Below the pieces are notes generated by a model. The model was not told the DNA's origin. It did no database searches and was given only the letters and a program-made list of their open reading frames with translations. This document shows, piece after piece, positions 1 to 5,118 of a stretch of 5,556 bases of DNA; positions within the stretch are counted from its first letter, which is position 1; every line of letters starts with the position of its first letter. Both the position numbers and the translations under genes were made by a program. The stretch is taken from positions 1 through 5,556 of the forward strand of contig JALXCO010000177.1 of the NCBI GenBank assembly GCA_026990885.1, in the 5' to 3' direction. The DNA comes from Desulfurococcales archaeon. Lineage in GTDB: Archaea; Thermoproteota; Thermoprotei_A; Sulfolobales; AG1.

Positions 1-217
1 CCTCAACCTCCCCCTTACCGAAGAGGTCCCTCTCAAATATGTCGCTTAGCGATGCCTGGGGATCCGTGCTGAAGCACAGCGTTTTCTTCCCCTTCTTCAC
101 GGCTAGATAGTAGGCTAGCGCAGCGCTGCATGTTGTTTTTCCCAAACCCCCCTTGCCTGCAAATATTATCATTTTCGTCTCTTTGAACTTGTCGAGGTAT
201 TCTCCTAAACCCTTCAT
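1..217 (-). CDS. ArsA/Get3-family P-loop ATPase, N-terminal part (cut by left edge)
   Basis: Only the first 72 residues are in the window. They contain a deviant Walker A motif, GKGGLGKTT (residues 21-29), whose first lysine (K22) is the signature lysine of the SIMIBI/ArsA-Get3-ParA class. A switch I-like STDPQASLSD follows at residues 50-59; its D52 matches the catalytic Asp of the STDPAHSLSD motif in ArsA and Get3. The family comprises dimeric cytosolic ATPases that drive arsenite efflux (ArsA) or deliver tail-anchored membrane proteins (Get3). Which job applies here cannot be decided. The ATG at 217 is fixed by an in-frame TGA just upstream and is preceded by a GATGATC ribosome-binding sequence. 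It lies seven bases after the stop end of the 88-residue gene, so the two are co-transcribed. The usual AH of DPAHSL is QA here. ParA/MinD relatives are less likely because of the STDP motif. Confidence 0.88.
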   Translation of the reverse strand, partial: MKGLGEYLDKFKETKMIIFAGKGGLGKTTCSAALAYYLAVKKGKKTLCFSTDPQASLSDIFERDLFGKGEVE

Positions 218-223
218 AGCTGA

Positions 224-490
224 TCATCCATATATTATGTCTGTGAAGTCCCTCTCCCTATAGAACCTGTGCTTCCACTTCTGAACATTGGGTATCGCGT
301 AGGGTAGCAGTCTTAGAGAGTAGTACGGTGGAAGGACCGGGAAGCCGAGCATGTCTCCAAGAACCATTAGGGTGAATAGGTGCTCTATATACATTCTGGT
401 TTTCAGTATGCCCGTAACCTGGGAGTGTAGAGCCATCCCGTAGGTGATTTCTTTTAGGGTGTCCTTTATCTTTCCTAGAAACCCAACCAT
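224..490 (-). CDS. 88-residue protein of unknown function, operon partner of ArsA-like ATPase
   Basis: I do not recognise this family. The N-terminus (residues 1-18) is amphipathic and lysine-containing. The middle (about 34-66) is rich in Leu, Phe, Pro and Tyr, including YIEHLFTLMVLGDMLGFPVL and then PPYYSLRLLPYAIP. That is hydrophobic enough to contact a membrane or another protein, but broken by prolines, so it is not a clean transmembrane helix. The C-terminus (about 69-88) is charged and aromatic (WKHRFYRERD). It appears real because it has a promoter at a suitable distance, a coupled downstream ATPase gene and normal archaeal codon use. It lies downstream of cstA on the same strand, where bacteria often carry a small YbdD/YjiX-type accessory gene. 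I see no convincing homology to that family beyond a short FYRERD/FFRERQ-like resemblance, which may be chance. It could equally be a membrane-targeting adaptor for the ATPase. Confidence 0.72.
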   Translation of the reverse strand: MVGFLGKIKDTLKEITYGMALHSQVTGILKTRMYIEHLFTLMVLGDMLGFPVLPPYYSLRLLPYAIPNVQKWKHRFYRERDFTDIIYG

Positions 491-527
491 GTTATGTAAC
501 CCATAAATGATACTTTATTAAATAATA

Positions 528-537
528 TATTTATATA
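528..537 (-). promoter_or_regulatory. box A (TATA) promoter of the small protein-ATPase operon
   Basis: Read on the minus strand the stretch is TATATAAATA. About 25 bases downstream would place the transcription start near 507, giving a leader of roughly 17 bases before the ATG at 490. A second AT-rich box (TTTAATAAAG, about 512-521) could give an almost leaderless transcript. The choice between them is inferred from spacing alone. Confidence 0.5.
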
Positions 538-567
538 TGATAAGTTTGGAGATATTAAGTATCAGGT

Positions 568-573
568 AAAAAA
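568..573 (-). terminator. oligo-T terminator after cstA
   Basis: On the minus strand this is TTTTTT, about 50 bases past the cstA stop codon and upstream of the next operon's TATA box. Archaeal RNA polymerase terminates at such T runs without needing a hairpin, and none is visible here. This supports cstA being a separate transcription unit, although read-through into the next operon is possible. Confidence 0.4.
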
Positions 574-623
574 CAGAAGATTCAAAATAGTATATGTATC
601 CATAATCCTGTAGGGCCAGATCA

Positions 624-2378
624 TCACTGGGTCTGCTGGGGCATGGCTCTAGCTCTAACCATAGCCCTTAGGAGTAGGTAGAACATTACGATACCCATTA
701 TAAACATTATGACTCCAACAGCCACCGAGAAGGCGTTAACCGCTATAACCGCACCTATACCCACAGAGTCCCTCAGTATCGCCTGGGTTGGGTGCAGTAG
801 CTTCGCGTTTACCGTTGCGTCATAGAACACGAAGGCTTGGTAGGCTAACGCAGCTATGGTGGTTACCATCATGAATATTCCTGGTATGAAGGAGTATGCG
901 TAGCTCCTTCTCTGGTGGAGCAGGTATACGGCTACAATCAATAGCGCGAACCCGGCTAGAAGCTGGTTGGTACCTCCGAAGTATAGCCATATATTGATCC
1001 AGCTTCCAGTCAGCACGAACAGTGTGGGTAGCACAAACCCGAGTACAGACGCAACATACTTGTTGCCGAACACCCTTACAACGGAATATCGGCTTTCACC
1101 GAAGAGCTCGGCTGAAACAACACGCCAGTACCTGCCAAGTATAGTGAGTATGGTCATGGCCATAAACACCATGTATATGGCGAAGAAGCTCTCTAGGAAT
1201 GGAACTATAGACTCGCCACCAAATACCGGTGCAGTTAGGGTTGTTGCCCCCTTAACGAAGAATGCTGGGTTAACCCTTGGCTGGAGCTCTGGGGAGAGGA
1301 CAACCCATGCAGCTAACGCGGTAAGACCTACCGTGTTTTCTGTGAGCATTGCTCCAGCTCCAACTGGTCTGGCGTCTGTCTCTACATCCAGCTGCTTAGA
1401 TGTTATTCCTGTGCTTATTAGGCTGTGCCAGCCTGATATGGCTCCACAGGCTATAGAGACGAACAGCGCTGGCCATAGGGGTCCCGATCTGAAGAACGCT
1501 GGGTTCTCGGGATCATAGAATTTGGTGAATGCTGGCTGCTCGATCTTTACCCCGGTTAGGGGCGACAGTAGAGAACCAACTATCAGGGCCACGATAGCTA
1601 CAATTACCGGGTAGTAGGCTATATAGTTCATTGGGGTTATAAGCCTGGGTAGAGGTAGCAGTGCCCCAGCAACAAGAAGTATTATGACCGGTATTATCCA
1701 TAGAGAGTAGGGAGCCTTACCCAAGGCCCCTGTGGGTGGCCACTTAAAGAATGCACCTACAGCCACACCTATTACCAGAAGCACGATAGCTATCAGGGTT
1801 ACAGTTACTACATTCATTCTAACATTGAATATTAGGTGGCCCACGAGCAGAGCGGTAAGCACCAGCACAAGCAGGGACCAGAATGTCCCTGGGAATATAT
1901 CTATAACCACTATAACCACGAACATGAATGCGGCCGTTATCAGTAGGAAGTAGAACAGCAGGAACCCTAGTAGAAGGGTCCTGGCCTGCGGCCCTACAAG
2001 CGAGTACGCTATAGGGCCGAATGATTTCCCTTCGTTCCTCACCGATAGGAAGAGCGCGCTATAGTCCTGGACCCACCCAATGAAGAGGGCCGCAAATATT
2101 ATCCAGAGAAATGCGGGGACCCACCCGAACAGGAGCGCTATGCCCGGCCCAAGTATGGGGCCTAGTGCGGCTATGCTGTTGAACTGGAATCCGTATAGGA
2201 CGTATCTGCCTACTGGGAAGTACTCTACGCCATCTGTATATAGGTGGGCTGGTGTTGGTCTTGTGGGGTCTGACTGCCAGATCTTTTTATCAACGATCTT
2301 GCTGTAGCCCCAGTAGGCTAATGCATATATCAATAATCCGACAGCAACCATGAAGAATGGGGTTTCATGTATAGCCAT
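624..2378 (-). CDS. cstA: CstA-family carbon starvation / pyruvate-type membrane transporter
   Basis: This is a 584-residue polytopic inner-membrane protein with well over a dozen hydrophobic segments. CstA signatures are visible in order: FNSIAALGPILGP (66-78; FAAIAGAGPLVGP in E. coli CstA), WVQDYSALFLSVRNEGKSFG (102-121), CGAISGWHSLISTGITSKQL (311-330) followed by DVETDAR (331-337) and GAGAMLTENTVG (340-351), and the C-terminal NIWLYFGGTNQLLAG (462-476). Bacterial members CstA and BtsT take up pyruvate with protons and have been linked to peptide use under starvation; the substrate here is not known. The protein is shorter than the roughly 700-residue enterobacterial proteins. I chose the ATG at 2378 because GGGGTG lies just ahead of it. 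A TTG at 2420 would add 14 residues but falls at or before the predicted transcription start. The gene has its own promoter and lies upstream of the 88-residue protein and ArsA-like ATPase. Confidence 0.95.
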   Translation of the reverse strand: MAIHETPFFMVAVGLLIYALAYWGYSKIVDKKIWQSDPTRPTPAHLYTDGVEYFPVGRYVLYGFQFNSIAALGPILGPGIALLFGWVPAFLWIIFAALFIGWVQDYSALFLSVRNEGKSFGPIAYSLVGPQARTLLLGFLLFYFLLITAAFMFVVIVVIDIFPGTFWSLLVLVLTALLVGHLIFNVRMNVVTVTLIAIVLLVIGVAVGAFFKWPPTGALGKAPYSLWIIPVIILLVAGALLPLPRLITPMNYIAYYPVIVAIVALIVGSLLSPLTGVKIEQPAFTKFYDPENPAFFRSGPLWPALFVSIACGAISGWHSLISTGITSKQLDVETDARPVGAGAMLTENTVGLTALAAWVVLSPELQPRVNPAFFVKGATTLTAPVFGGESIVPFLESFFAIYMVFMAMTILTILGRYWRVVSAELFGESRYSVVRVFGNKYVASVLGFVLPTLFVLTGSWINIWLYFGGTNQLLAGFALLIVAVYLLHQRRSYAYSFIPGIFMMVTTIAALAYQAFVFYDATVNAKLLHPTQAILRDSVGIGAVIAVNAFSVAVGVIMFIMGIVMFYLLLRAMVRARAMPQQTQ

Positions 2379-2384
2379 ATATAA

Positions 2385-2390
2385 CACCCC
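2385..2390 (-). promoter_or_regulatory. Shine-Dalgarno site deciding the cstA start
   Basis: GGGGTG on the minus strand, with six bases between it and the ATG at 2378. It is a good match to the archaeal GGAGGTGATC consensus and favours this ATG over the upstream TTG at 2420. Confidence 0.7.
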
Positions 2391-2423
2391 ATTATGTTCT
2401 TCAATAAATTTTAATTTCAATCA

Positions 2424-2444
2424 TAATATTTAAGTTTTTAAATA
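2424..2444 (-). promoter_or_regulatory. cstA promoter (box A)
   Basis: On the minus strand the region reads TATTTAAAAACTTAAATATT, with two overlapping box A candidates, TTTAAAA and CTTAAATA. The second places transcription start near 2404 and a leader of about 26 bases that includes the GGGGTG site. The first would start near 2414. Both starts are downstream of the alternative TTG. Confidence 0.5.
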
Positions 2445-2531
2445 CTATAGATTCAATTTAAATAATAGATTAAAATTTGATTTATCAATCTTATTATAAT
2501 TCTAAAGCTAGAAAGAACAGTAATGTACCAC

Positions 2532-2557
2532 TTATACATAGCTTTTTTATGTAATAA
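2532..2557. repeat. imperfect inverted repeat in the divergent intergenic region
   Basis: TTATACATA (2532-2540) is mirrored by TATGTAATAA (2548-2557), complementary except for one extra A, around a short T-rich loop. It sits between the cstA promoter and the promoter of the 2636 gene. It could be an operator or just AT-rich sequence. The rest of this roughly 257-base gap shows only the two promoters. Confidence 0.3.
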
Positions 2558-2596
2558 CATTGGAAAACATGTATTGATAGATAAGATAACTATATA

Positions 2597-2604
2597 CTTT
2601 AAAT
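2597..2604 (+). promoter_or_regulatory. box A promoter of the unknown two-gene operon
   Basis: CTTTAAAT closely matches the crenarchaeal box A consensus. Transcription would start near 2626, about ten bases before the ATG at 2636. The mRNA is therefore nearly leaderless, which agrees with the absence of a ribosome-binding site. Confidence 0.55.
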
Positions 2605-2635
2605 TGATTTAACCACACTATATTAGTTGGGAAAC

Positions 2636-3169
2636 ATGGATTCCGGGAATGATTCGTTCGGGGAGAAGAGATATAGCGAGCACCTGATTTCCGCGGGCAA
2701 TATTGTTTTGGGTGTTTATAGGTTCATCAAGCTAAAGCTTCCTGATGGCTGGGTCGTTAGGAGGAGCGAGATCCCTCCAGAGATAGTGTATACCTCAGAG
2801 ATCAATGGCGTCAGCTATGTTGCTGAAGGGATATCATACAACTATATCTCGCATGTTCTCGGGGATGAGGGGTTCCAGCTGAAGATCAGCTGTAGGAAGA
2901 GGTCGTCGGTTGATGAATCAGAGATCCTGAAGAGGCTTAAGGGCAGGGTTACCGGGACCTCCTCCGTATCTTCCCACAGGTCGTACTTCTATATTGGGGA
3001 GAAGAGATTCGGTGTTTTTAGGAAGAGGTCTTTCAACTATGCCAAGGTGGTTTTCTTCTGCGACGTGACCAGGAGGCTGTTTGAGGTTGAGATTCTTGGT
3101 ACCGGCTCCATCGATCATTTAAGGTCTATACTGAAGGCTATTGAATCATCACAGTGCCACGAGCTATAG
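2636..3169 (+). CDS. soluble protein of unknown function with two C-terminal cysteines
   Basis: This is a 177-residue protein I cannot assign to a family. It has no signal peptide or membrane segment. Residues 20-90 look like alternating beta strands and short helices (GNIVLGVYRF, NGVSYVAEGISYNYI). After a Glu/Lys-rich helix (92-103), a compact C-terminal unit runs from H114 through YIGEKRFGVFRKRSF to FFCDVTRRLFEVEILG (141-155) and a closing helix ending SSQCHEL. C142 and C174 could form a disulfide or metal site; a third cysteine, C86, lies in SCRKRS. The basic, aromatic middle might bind nucleic acid or membranes, but this is speculation. The ATG at 2636 is preferred over an in-frame TTG at 2627 that coincides with the predicted transcription start. 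The next gene begins about 40 bases after the stop without an obvious promoter, so the two are probably one operon. Confidence 0.8.
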   Translation: MDSGNDSFGEKRYSEHLISAGNIVLGVYRFIKLKLPDGWVVRRSEIPPEIVYTSEINGVSYVAEGISYNYISHVLGDEGFQLKISCRKRSSVDESEILKRLKGRVTGTSSVSSHRSYFYIGEKRFGVFRKRSFNYAKVVFFCDVTRRLFEVEILGTGSIDHLRSILKAIESSQCHEL

Positions 3170-3199
3170 CTTGGATGCCTTAAGCTCTATATGCTCTGT

Positions 3200-3207
3200 G
3201 GATGATC
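3200..3207 (+). promoter_or_regulatory. Shine-Dalgarno-like site choosing the ATG at 3211
   Basis: GGATGATC is one mismatch from GGTGATC and lies three bases before the ATG at 3211. The same GGATGATC precedes the ArsA-like gene on the minus strand at nearly the same spacing. It overlaps the earlier ATG at 3202, which has no such site of its own. Confidence 0.45.
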
Positions 3208-3210
3208 GAT

Positions 3211-3846
3211 ATGGCCCAGGATATAACTGCAGTGGTATTCTACCTCGCCCTATTTATTTTGGCTTCATTTGTTGCTGGTAGAATATACAATAGTATTAAA
3301 ATAAATAGGCTCAGCGCCATGTTTAGGGATGCTTTGGCGGGCCTCAATATAGATGGCAAGCTTAAGGTGCTGGGCCCGAAGGCTATAGCTTTCAGCGGCG
3401 AGTCTTTCGGCTCTAGCATTGGCAGGTTCTCGATAGGGATCTTTATAATGGGTAGAGAAAACATCTTGAACTGGGCTATAGCCAGGTTGGCTGGTAGAGA
3501 TGATATAGCCGTGTTTAGAGCCAGGATAAGGGGTGTGATAAACACGGAGATCGATGCTGTCAGGGAGGGGACCCCGCCAGCGAGGAAGGTTAAGAGGATT
3601 AGAAATAAGCTTGTGGTTAATGAGCATATTTTTATAACTAGAAGGAACGCTAGTGTTTCGGAACACACCTATAGAAGGGTGTCCGAGTATCTGAGATCTA
3701 TTGAGGGTCTATGGAGTTTCTCGCTGAGAAAAACAGTTCCTGAGCTTGTGGTGACCTTCTCGATCAACGGCTTAAACCCAGAAAAGATCAAGAAGAACCT
3801 GGTGGTTATAGATAAGATAGTGGATATGTCCACAACCAAGGTATAG
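3211..3846 (+). CDS. single-pass membrane-anchored protein of unknown function
   Basis: This is a 211-residue protein (214 if the ATG at 3202 is used). It opens with one hydrophobic helix, residues 5-23 (ITAVVFYLALFILASFVAG), followed at once by RIYNSIKINR. With acidic residues before the helix and basic ones after it, the positive-inside rule places the large C-terminal domain in the cytoplasm. No signal-peptidase site is evident. The soluble part includes a Gly/Ser/Phe-rich stretch (62-80), a segment starting at GRENILNWAIARLAGRDD (81-98), a basic linker (ARKVKRIRNK, about 124-133) and a C-terminal alpha/beta region ending in a Lys/Ile/Val-rich helix. It has no cysteines and no catalytic motif I recognise. 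It probably shares the transcript of the upstream 177-residue protein, so the pair may work as a membrane-tethered complex. That link is inferred from position only. Confidence 0.8.
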   Translation: MAQDITAVVFYLALFILASFVAGRIYNSIKINRLSAMFRDALAGLNIDGKLKVLGPKAIAFSGESFGSSIGRFSIGIFIMGRENILNWAIARLAGRDDIAVFRARIRGVINTEIDAVREGTPPARKVKRIRNKLVVNEHIFITRRNASVSEHTYRRVSEYLRSIEGLWSFSLRKTVPELVVTFSINGLNPEKIKKNLVVIDKIVDMSTTKV

Positions 3847-4224
3847 CTACTCGTTGGCTAGGGCGTTTATTCTATGGAACTCGCTCTCTATCGCGTTCTT
3901 TAGTTTGCTGTAGTCTTCATTCAGGCCTACCGACACCCTGTTATTGATTACGAAGTATATCCGTTCCCTACTCCTGAACTTTAGGTTTAGTCTTAGCCCT
4001 CTAAGGGACATTGGATTAACCACCTTAACCTCTATATAGTTCCCGAAGTCCCTCATCAGCCTCTGGTAGTACTCTACGACTCTGCTGTATTCCTTAAGCA
4101 GGTCATCCGGATACTCCCTAATCTGAGACCCTATGTTTTCTCTAACCACAACGCAGTACGGCTTGCACTTGTTGCTGAACACCATGGGGAGTATGCCCAC
4201 GACCTCGACGAGTACCCTCCTCAT
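3847..4224 (-). CDS. small Cys-x3-Cys protein of unknown function, coupled to a metalloregulator
   Basis: This 125-residue protein begins with a beta strand (RRVLVEVVGILP), followed by NKCKPYC with cysteines at C20 and C24. A charged helix comes next (about 37-60), then a strand IEVKVVNP (64-71), a basic segment (LRGLRLNLKFRSRERIYF), a strand FVINNRVSVG and a closing helix (about 103-120). The order beta, CxxxC, alpha, beta, beta, alpha is loosely thioredoxin-like, but CKPYC is not the usual CxxC, so redox or metal-binding roles are only suggestions. The ATG at 4224 follows the regulator's stop codon by two bases, implying translational coupling. An in-frame ATG at 4245 would overlap the regulator and add seven residues ahead of the natural first strand. 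Its stop codon touches that of the opposing gene. Being in the operon of a metal-sensing repressor beside copper genes suggests a role in metal handling. Confidence 0.8.
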   Translation of the reverse strand: MRRVLVEVVGILPMVFSNKCKPYCVVVRENIGSQIREYPDDLLKEYSRVVEYYQRLMRDFGNYIEVKVVNPMSLRGLRLNLKFRSRERIYFVINNRVSVGLNEDYSKLKNAIESEFHRINALANE

Positions 4225-4226
4225 GC

Positions 4227-4667
4227 CTACCCACTTTCTGGGCATTTGCAGGATTCTATTTTCTTCATGAATTTATCCAATTTATTTATTGCCTTATCCG
4301 ATATCACATGCTCAAGCTTCTCTGCCTCGACCTCCGCGTCTAGATCAGGTAAACCTATGCTCCTGAAGAACGAGGCTAGAACCCTATGCTTCCTGTTTAG
4401 CTTAGCTATCCTTTTTCTAGATTCGCTGGTTAATCTAACACCCCTGTACTTCTCATACTCAACCAGCCCGATCTTAGACATCTTATTAATCATCTTGGTC
4501 ACCGTGCTGGGCTTAACGCCTAGGGCCTCGGCTATATCCATTATTCTCGCTATACCCCACATCTGCTCCAGCTCATGTATGGTTTCGAGATATATTTCCA
4601 GTCTCCGGCTCTTCCTAGAGTCGCCATGGCCACCGATCATTACCTCGATTTTCGATTTCTTTTTCAT
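4227..4667 (-). CDS. DtxR/MntR-family metal-dependent transcriptional regulator
   Basis: This 146-residue protein matches the DtxR/MntR layout. A winged helix-turn-helix spans about 23-80, with DIAEALGVKPSTVTKMINKM (44-63) as the HTH and YEKYRGVRLTS (71-81) as the wing, both nearly as in Bacillus MntR. The dimerisation and metal-binding domain follows (about 86-134). Against the MntR ligands D8, E11, H77, E99, E102 and H103, this protein has I25, E28, H94, E116, E119 and H120, so one position (Asp in MntR, Met in DtxR) is isoleucine. There is no SH3-like third domain, as in MntR. Residues 140-142 are CKC, an extra thiol pair at the C-terminus. It is transcribed divergently from the chaperone and copper ATPase and shares its operon with a CxxxC protein. 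The metal it senses (Mn, Fe or possibly Cu) is not determined by the sequence. Confidence 0.92.
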   Translation of the reverse strand: MKKKSKIEVMIGGHGDSRKSRRLEIYLETIHELEQMWGIARIMDIAEALGVKPSTVTKMINKMSKIGLVEYEKYRGVRLTSESRKRIAKLNRKHRVLASFFRSIGLPDLDAEVEAEKLEHVISDKAINKLDKFMKKIESCKCPESG

Positions 4668-4727
4668 TATCCAGGAACACCTGTCGCCGGGTAGATATTG
4701 CCCCTAACATTTAATTAGTCATGAACA

Positions 4728-4738
4728 TTATTATAAGG
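4728..4738 (-). promoter_or_regulatory. candidate promoter of the metalloregulator operon
   Basis: On the minus strand this reads CTTATAATAAT, a box A candidate giving a leader of about 40 bases. A second candidate, TAATTAAATG (about 4709-4718), would give a leader nearer 23 bases. AACATT occurs twice across this area (4706-4711 and 4724-4729) and could be part of an autoregulatory site. A GGTG lies unusually far (about 10-14 bases) from the ATG at 4667. Confidence 0.4.
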
Positions 4739-4754
4739 GCTACTGTACTTGCTA

Positions 4755-4763
4755 GGGGTCCCC
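4755..4763. promoter_or_regulatory. GGGGTCCCC palindrome, candidate operator between divergent metal genes
   Basis: This is a perfect nine-base palindrome and a GC-rich island in an AT-rich spacer. It lies between the regulator promoter (about 4728-4738) and the chaperone promoter (about 4787-4799), where a dimeric repressor could affect both. It is short and occurs once here, so it is only a candidate. Confidence 0.3.
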
Positions 4764-4786
4764 AGATTTATTTACCGGATCTCTAC

Positions 4787-4799
4787 AAAAAAATTTTAA
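4787..4799 (+). promoter_or_regulatory. BRE/box A promoter of the YHS/TRASH gene
   Basis: A run of seven A followed by TTTTAA gives an A-rich BRE next to a box A. Transcription would start about 4822, close to the GGTGA at 4820-4824 and the ATG at 4830. The leader is therefore very short. Confidence 0.45.
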
Positions 4800-4819
4800 G
4801 GATAAAACATATATTATAT

Positions 4820-4824
4820 GGTGA
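4820..4824 (+). promoter_or_regulatory. Shine-Dalgarno site deciding the YHS/TRASH start
   Basis: GGTGA lies five bases before the ATG at 4830. The alternative ATG at 4818 overlaps this site, has none of its own and would put four residues ahead of the conserved DPVCGM. Confidence 0.6.
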
Positions 4825-4829
4825 GTTAT

Positions 4830-5006
4830 ATGGCAACAGATCCTGTTTGCGGAATGGAGGTTGATCCATCCACAGCACAGTTTAAGACCCTATATAAGGG
4901 TAAAATATACTATTTCTGTAGCTCACACTGCAAGGTTGCTTTCGAGAAGGACCCGGAGACGTATTTAAGGGAAGGTCCAAAGGGGATGCCTGAGCATCAT
5001 CACTAG
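4830..5006 (+). CDS. YHS/TRASH-domain metal-binding protein, CopM-like copper chaperone
   Basis: This 58-residue protein is essentially one YHS/TRASH zinc-ribbon-like domain. It starts with TDPVCGMEVD (residues 3-12), continues with a Y-K-G-K-x-YYFC strand (22-30) and SSHC (31-34), and ends the domain with FEKDPETYL. The cysteines C7, C30 and C34 fit the TRASH pattern C-x(19-22)-C-x3-C exactly (x22 here). Such domains bind copper or related soft metals. In Sulfolobus a comparable small protein, CopM, is encoded with the copper ATPase CopA and is thought to buffer or deliver Cu(I). The tail PEHHH adds three histidines that could take part in metal binding. Its neighbour downstream is a CopA-type ATPase, and a DtxR/MntR-type regulator is divergent. 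A T-rich terminator and a new TATA box before copA suggest it also makes its own short mRNA. Confidence 0.92.
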   Translation: MATDPVCGMEVDPSTAQFKTLYKGKIYYFCSSHCKVAFEKDPETYLREGPKGMPEHHH

Positions 5007-5056
5007 CTATACCTATCTATACGCTGTTTACCCATCTAGATCTATGATACAAAAAA

Positions 5057-5062
5057 TTTTTT
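5057..5062 (+). terminator. oligo-T terminator after the YHS/TRASH gene
   Basis: TTTTTT, preceded by AAAAAA, about 50 bases after the stop codon. It may end the short mRNA. The same A6T6 sequence could instead act as a BRE/TATA-like or operator element for copA. Confidence 0.35.
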
Positions 5063-5069
5063 AGTAATG

Positions 5070-5079
5070 ATATATATAA
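5070..5079 (+). promoter_or_regulatory. box A promoter of copA
   Basis: ATATATATAA, about 40 bases before the ATG at 5119, placing transcription start near 5100 and a leader of about 19 bases. copA may thus be expressed both from here and by read-through from the chaperone gene. Confidence 0.5.
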
Positions 5080-5118
5080 TTATGTTAGGTGGATAAATAA
5101 CCCATAGAAGTGGTTGAT

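Noticed and set aside
33..227. 64-residue minus-strand open frame over the ArsA-like gene
   Set aside because: Another frame of the same strand encodes a clear P-loop ATPase with Walker A and STDP motifs; this frame is its shadow.
562..627. Possible C/D box sRNA on the minus strand (GTGATGA at 621-627, CTGA at 562-565)
   Set aside because: There are no terminal stem and no convincing C'/D' boxes, and the box C is formed by the cstA stop region; the length is also greater than usual.
967..1518. 183-residue plus-strand open frame inside cstA
   Set aside because: It lies entirely antisense to well-conserved CstA motifs, has no promoter or ribosome-binding site, and its composition is that of a shadow frame.
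2379..2635. Hidden small gene or RNA in the divergent spacer
   Set aside because: Very AT-rich with frequent stops in all frames; only promoters and a weak inverted repeat can be supported.
3240..3668. 142- and 133-residue minus-strand open frames inside the membrane-anchored gene
   Set aside because: They are antisense shadows; the plus-strand frame has an operon context and a ribosome-binding site.
4246..4707. 153-residue plus-strand hydrophobic open frame
   Set aside because: It is antisense to a DtxR/MntR protein with clear HTH and metal-site residues.
4985..5006. GTGATGA on the minus strand as a box C
   Set aside because: It comes from the histidine codons of the chaperone tail, and no matching box D follows.
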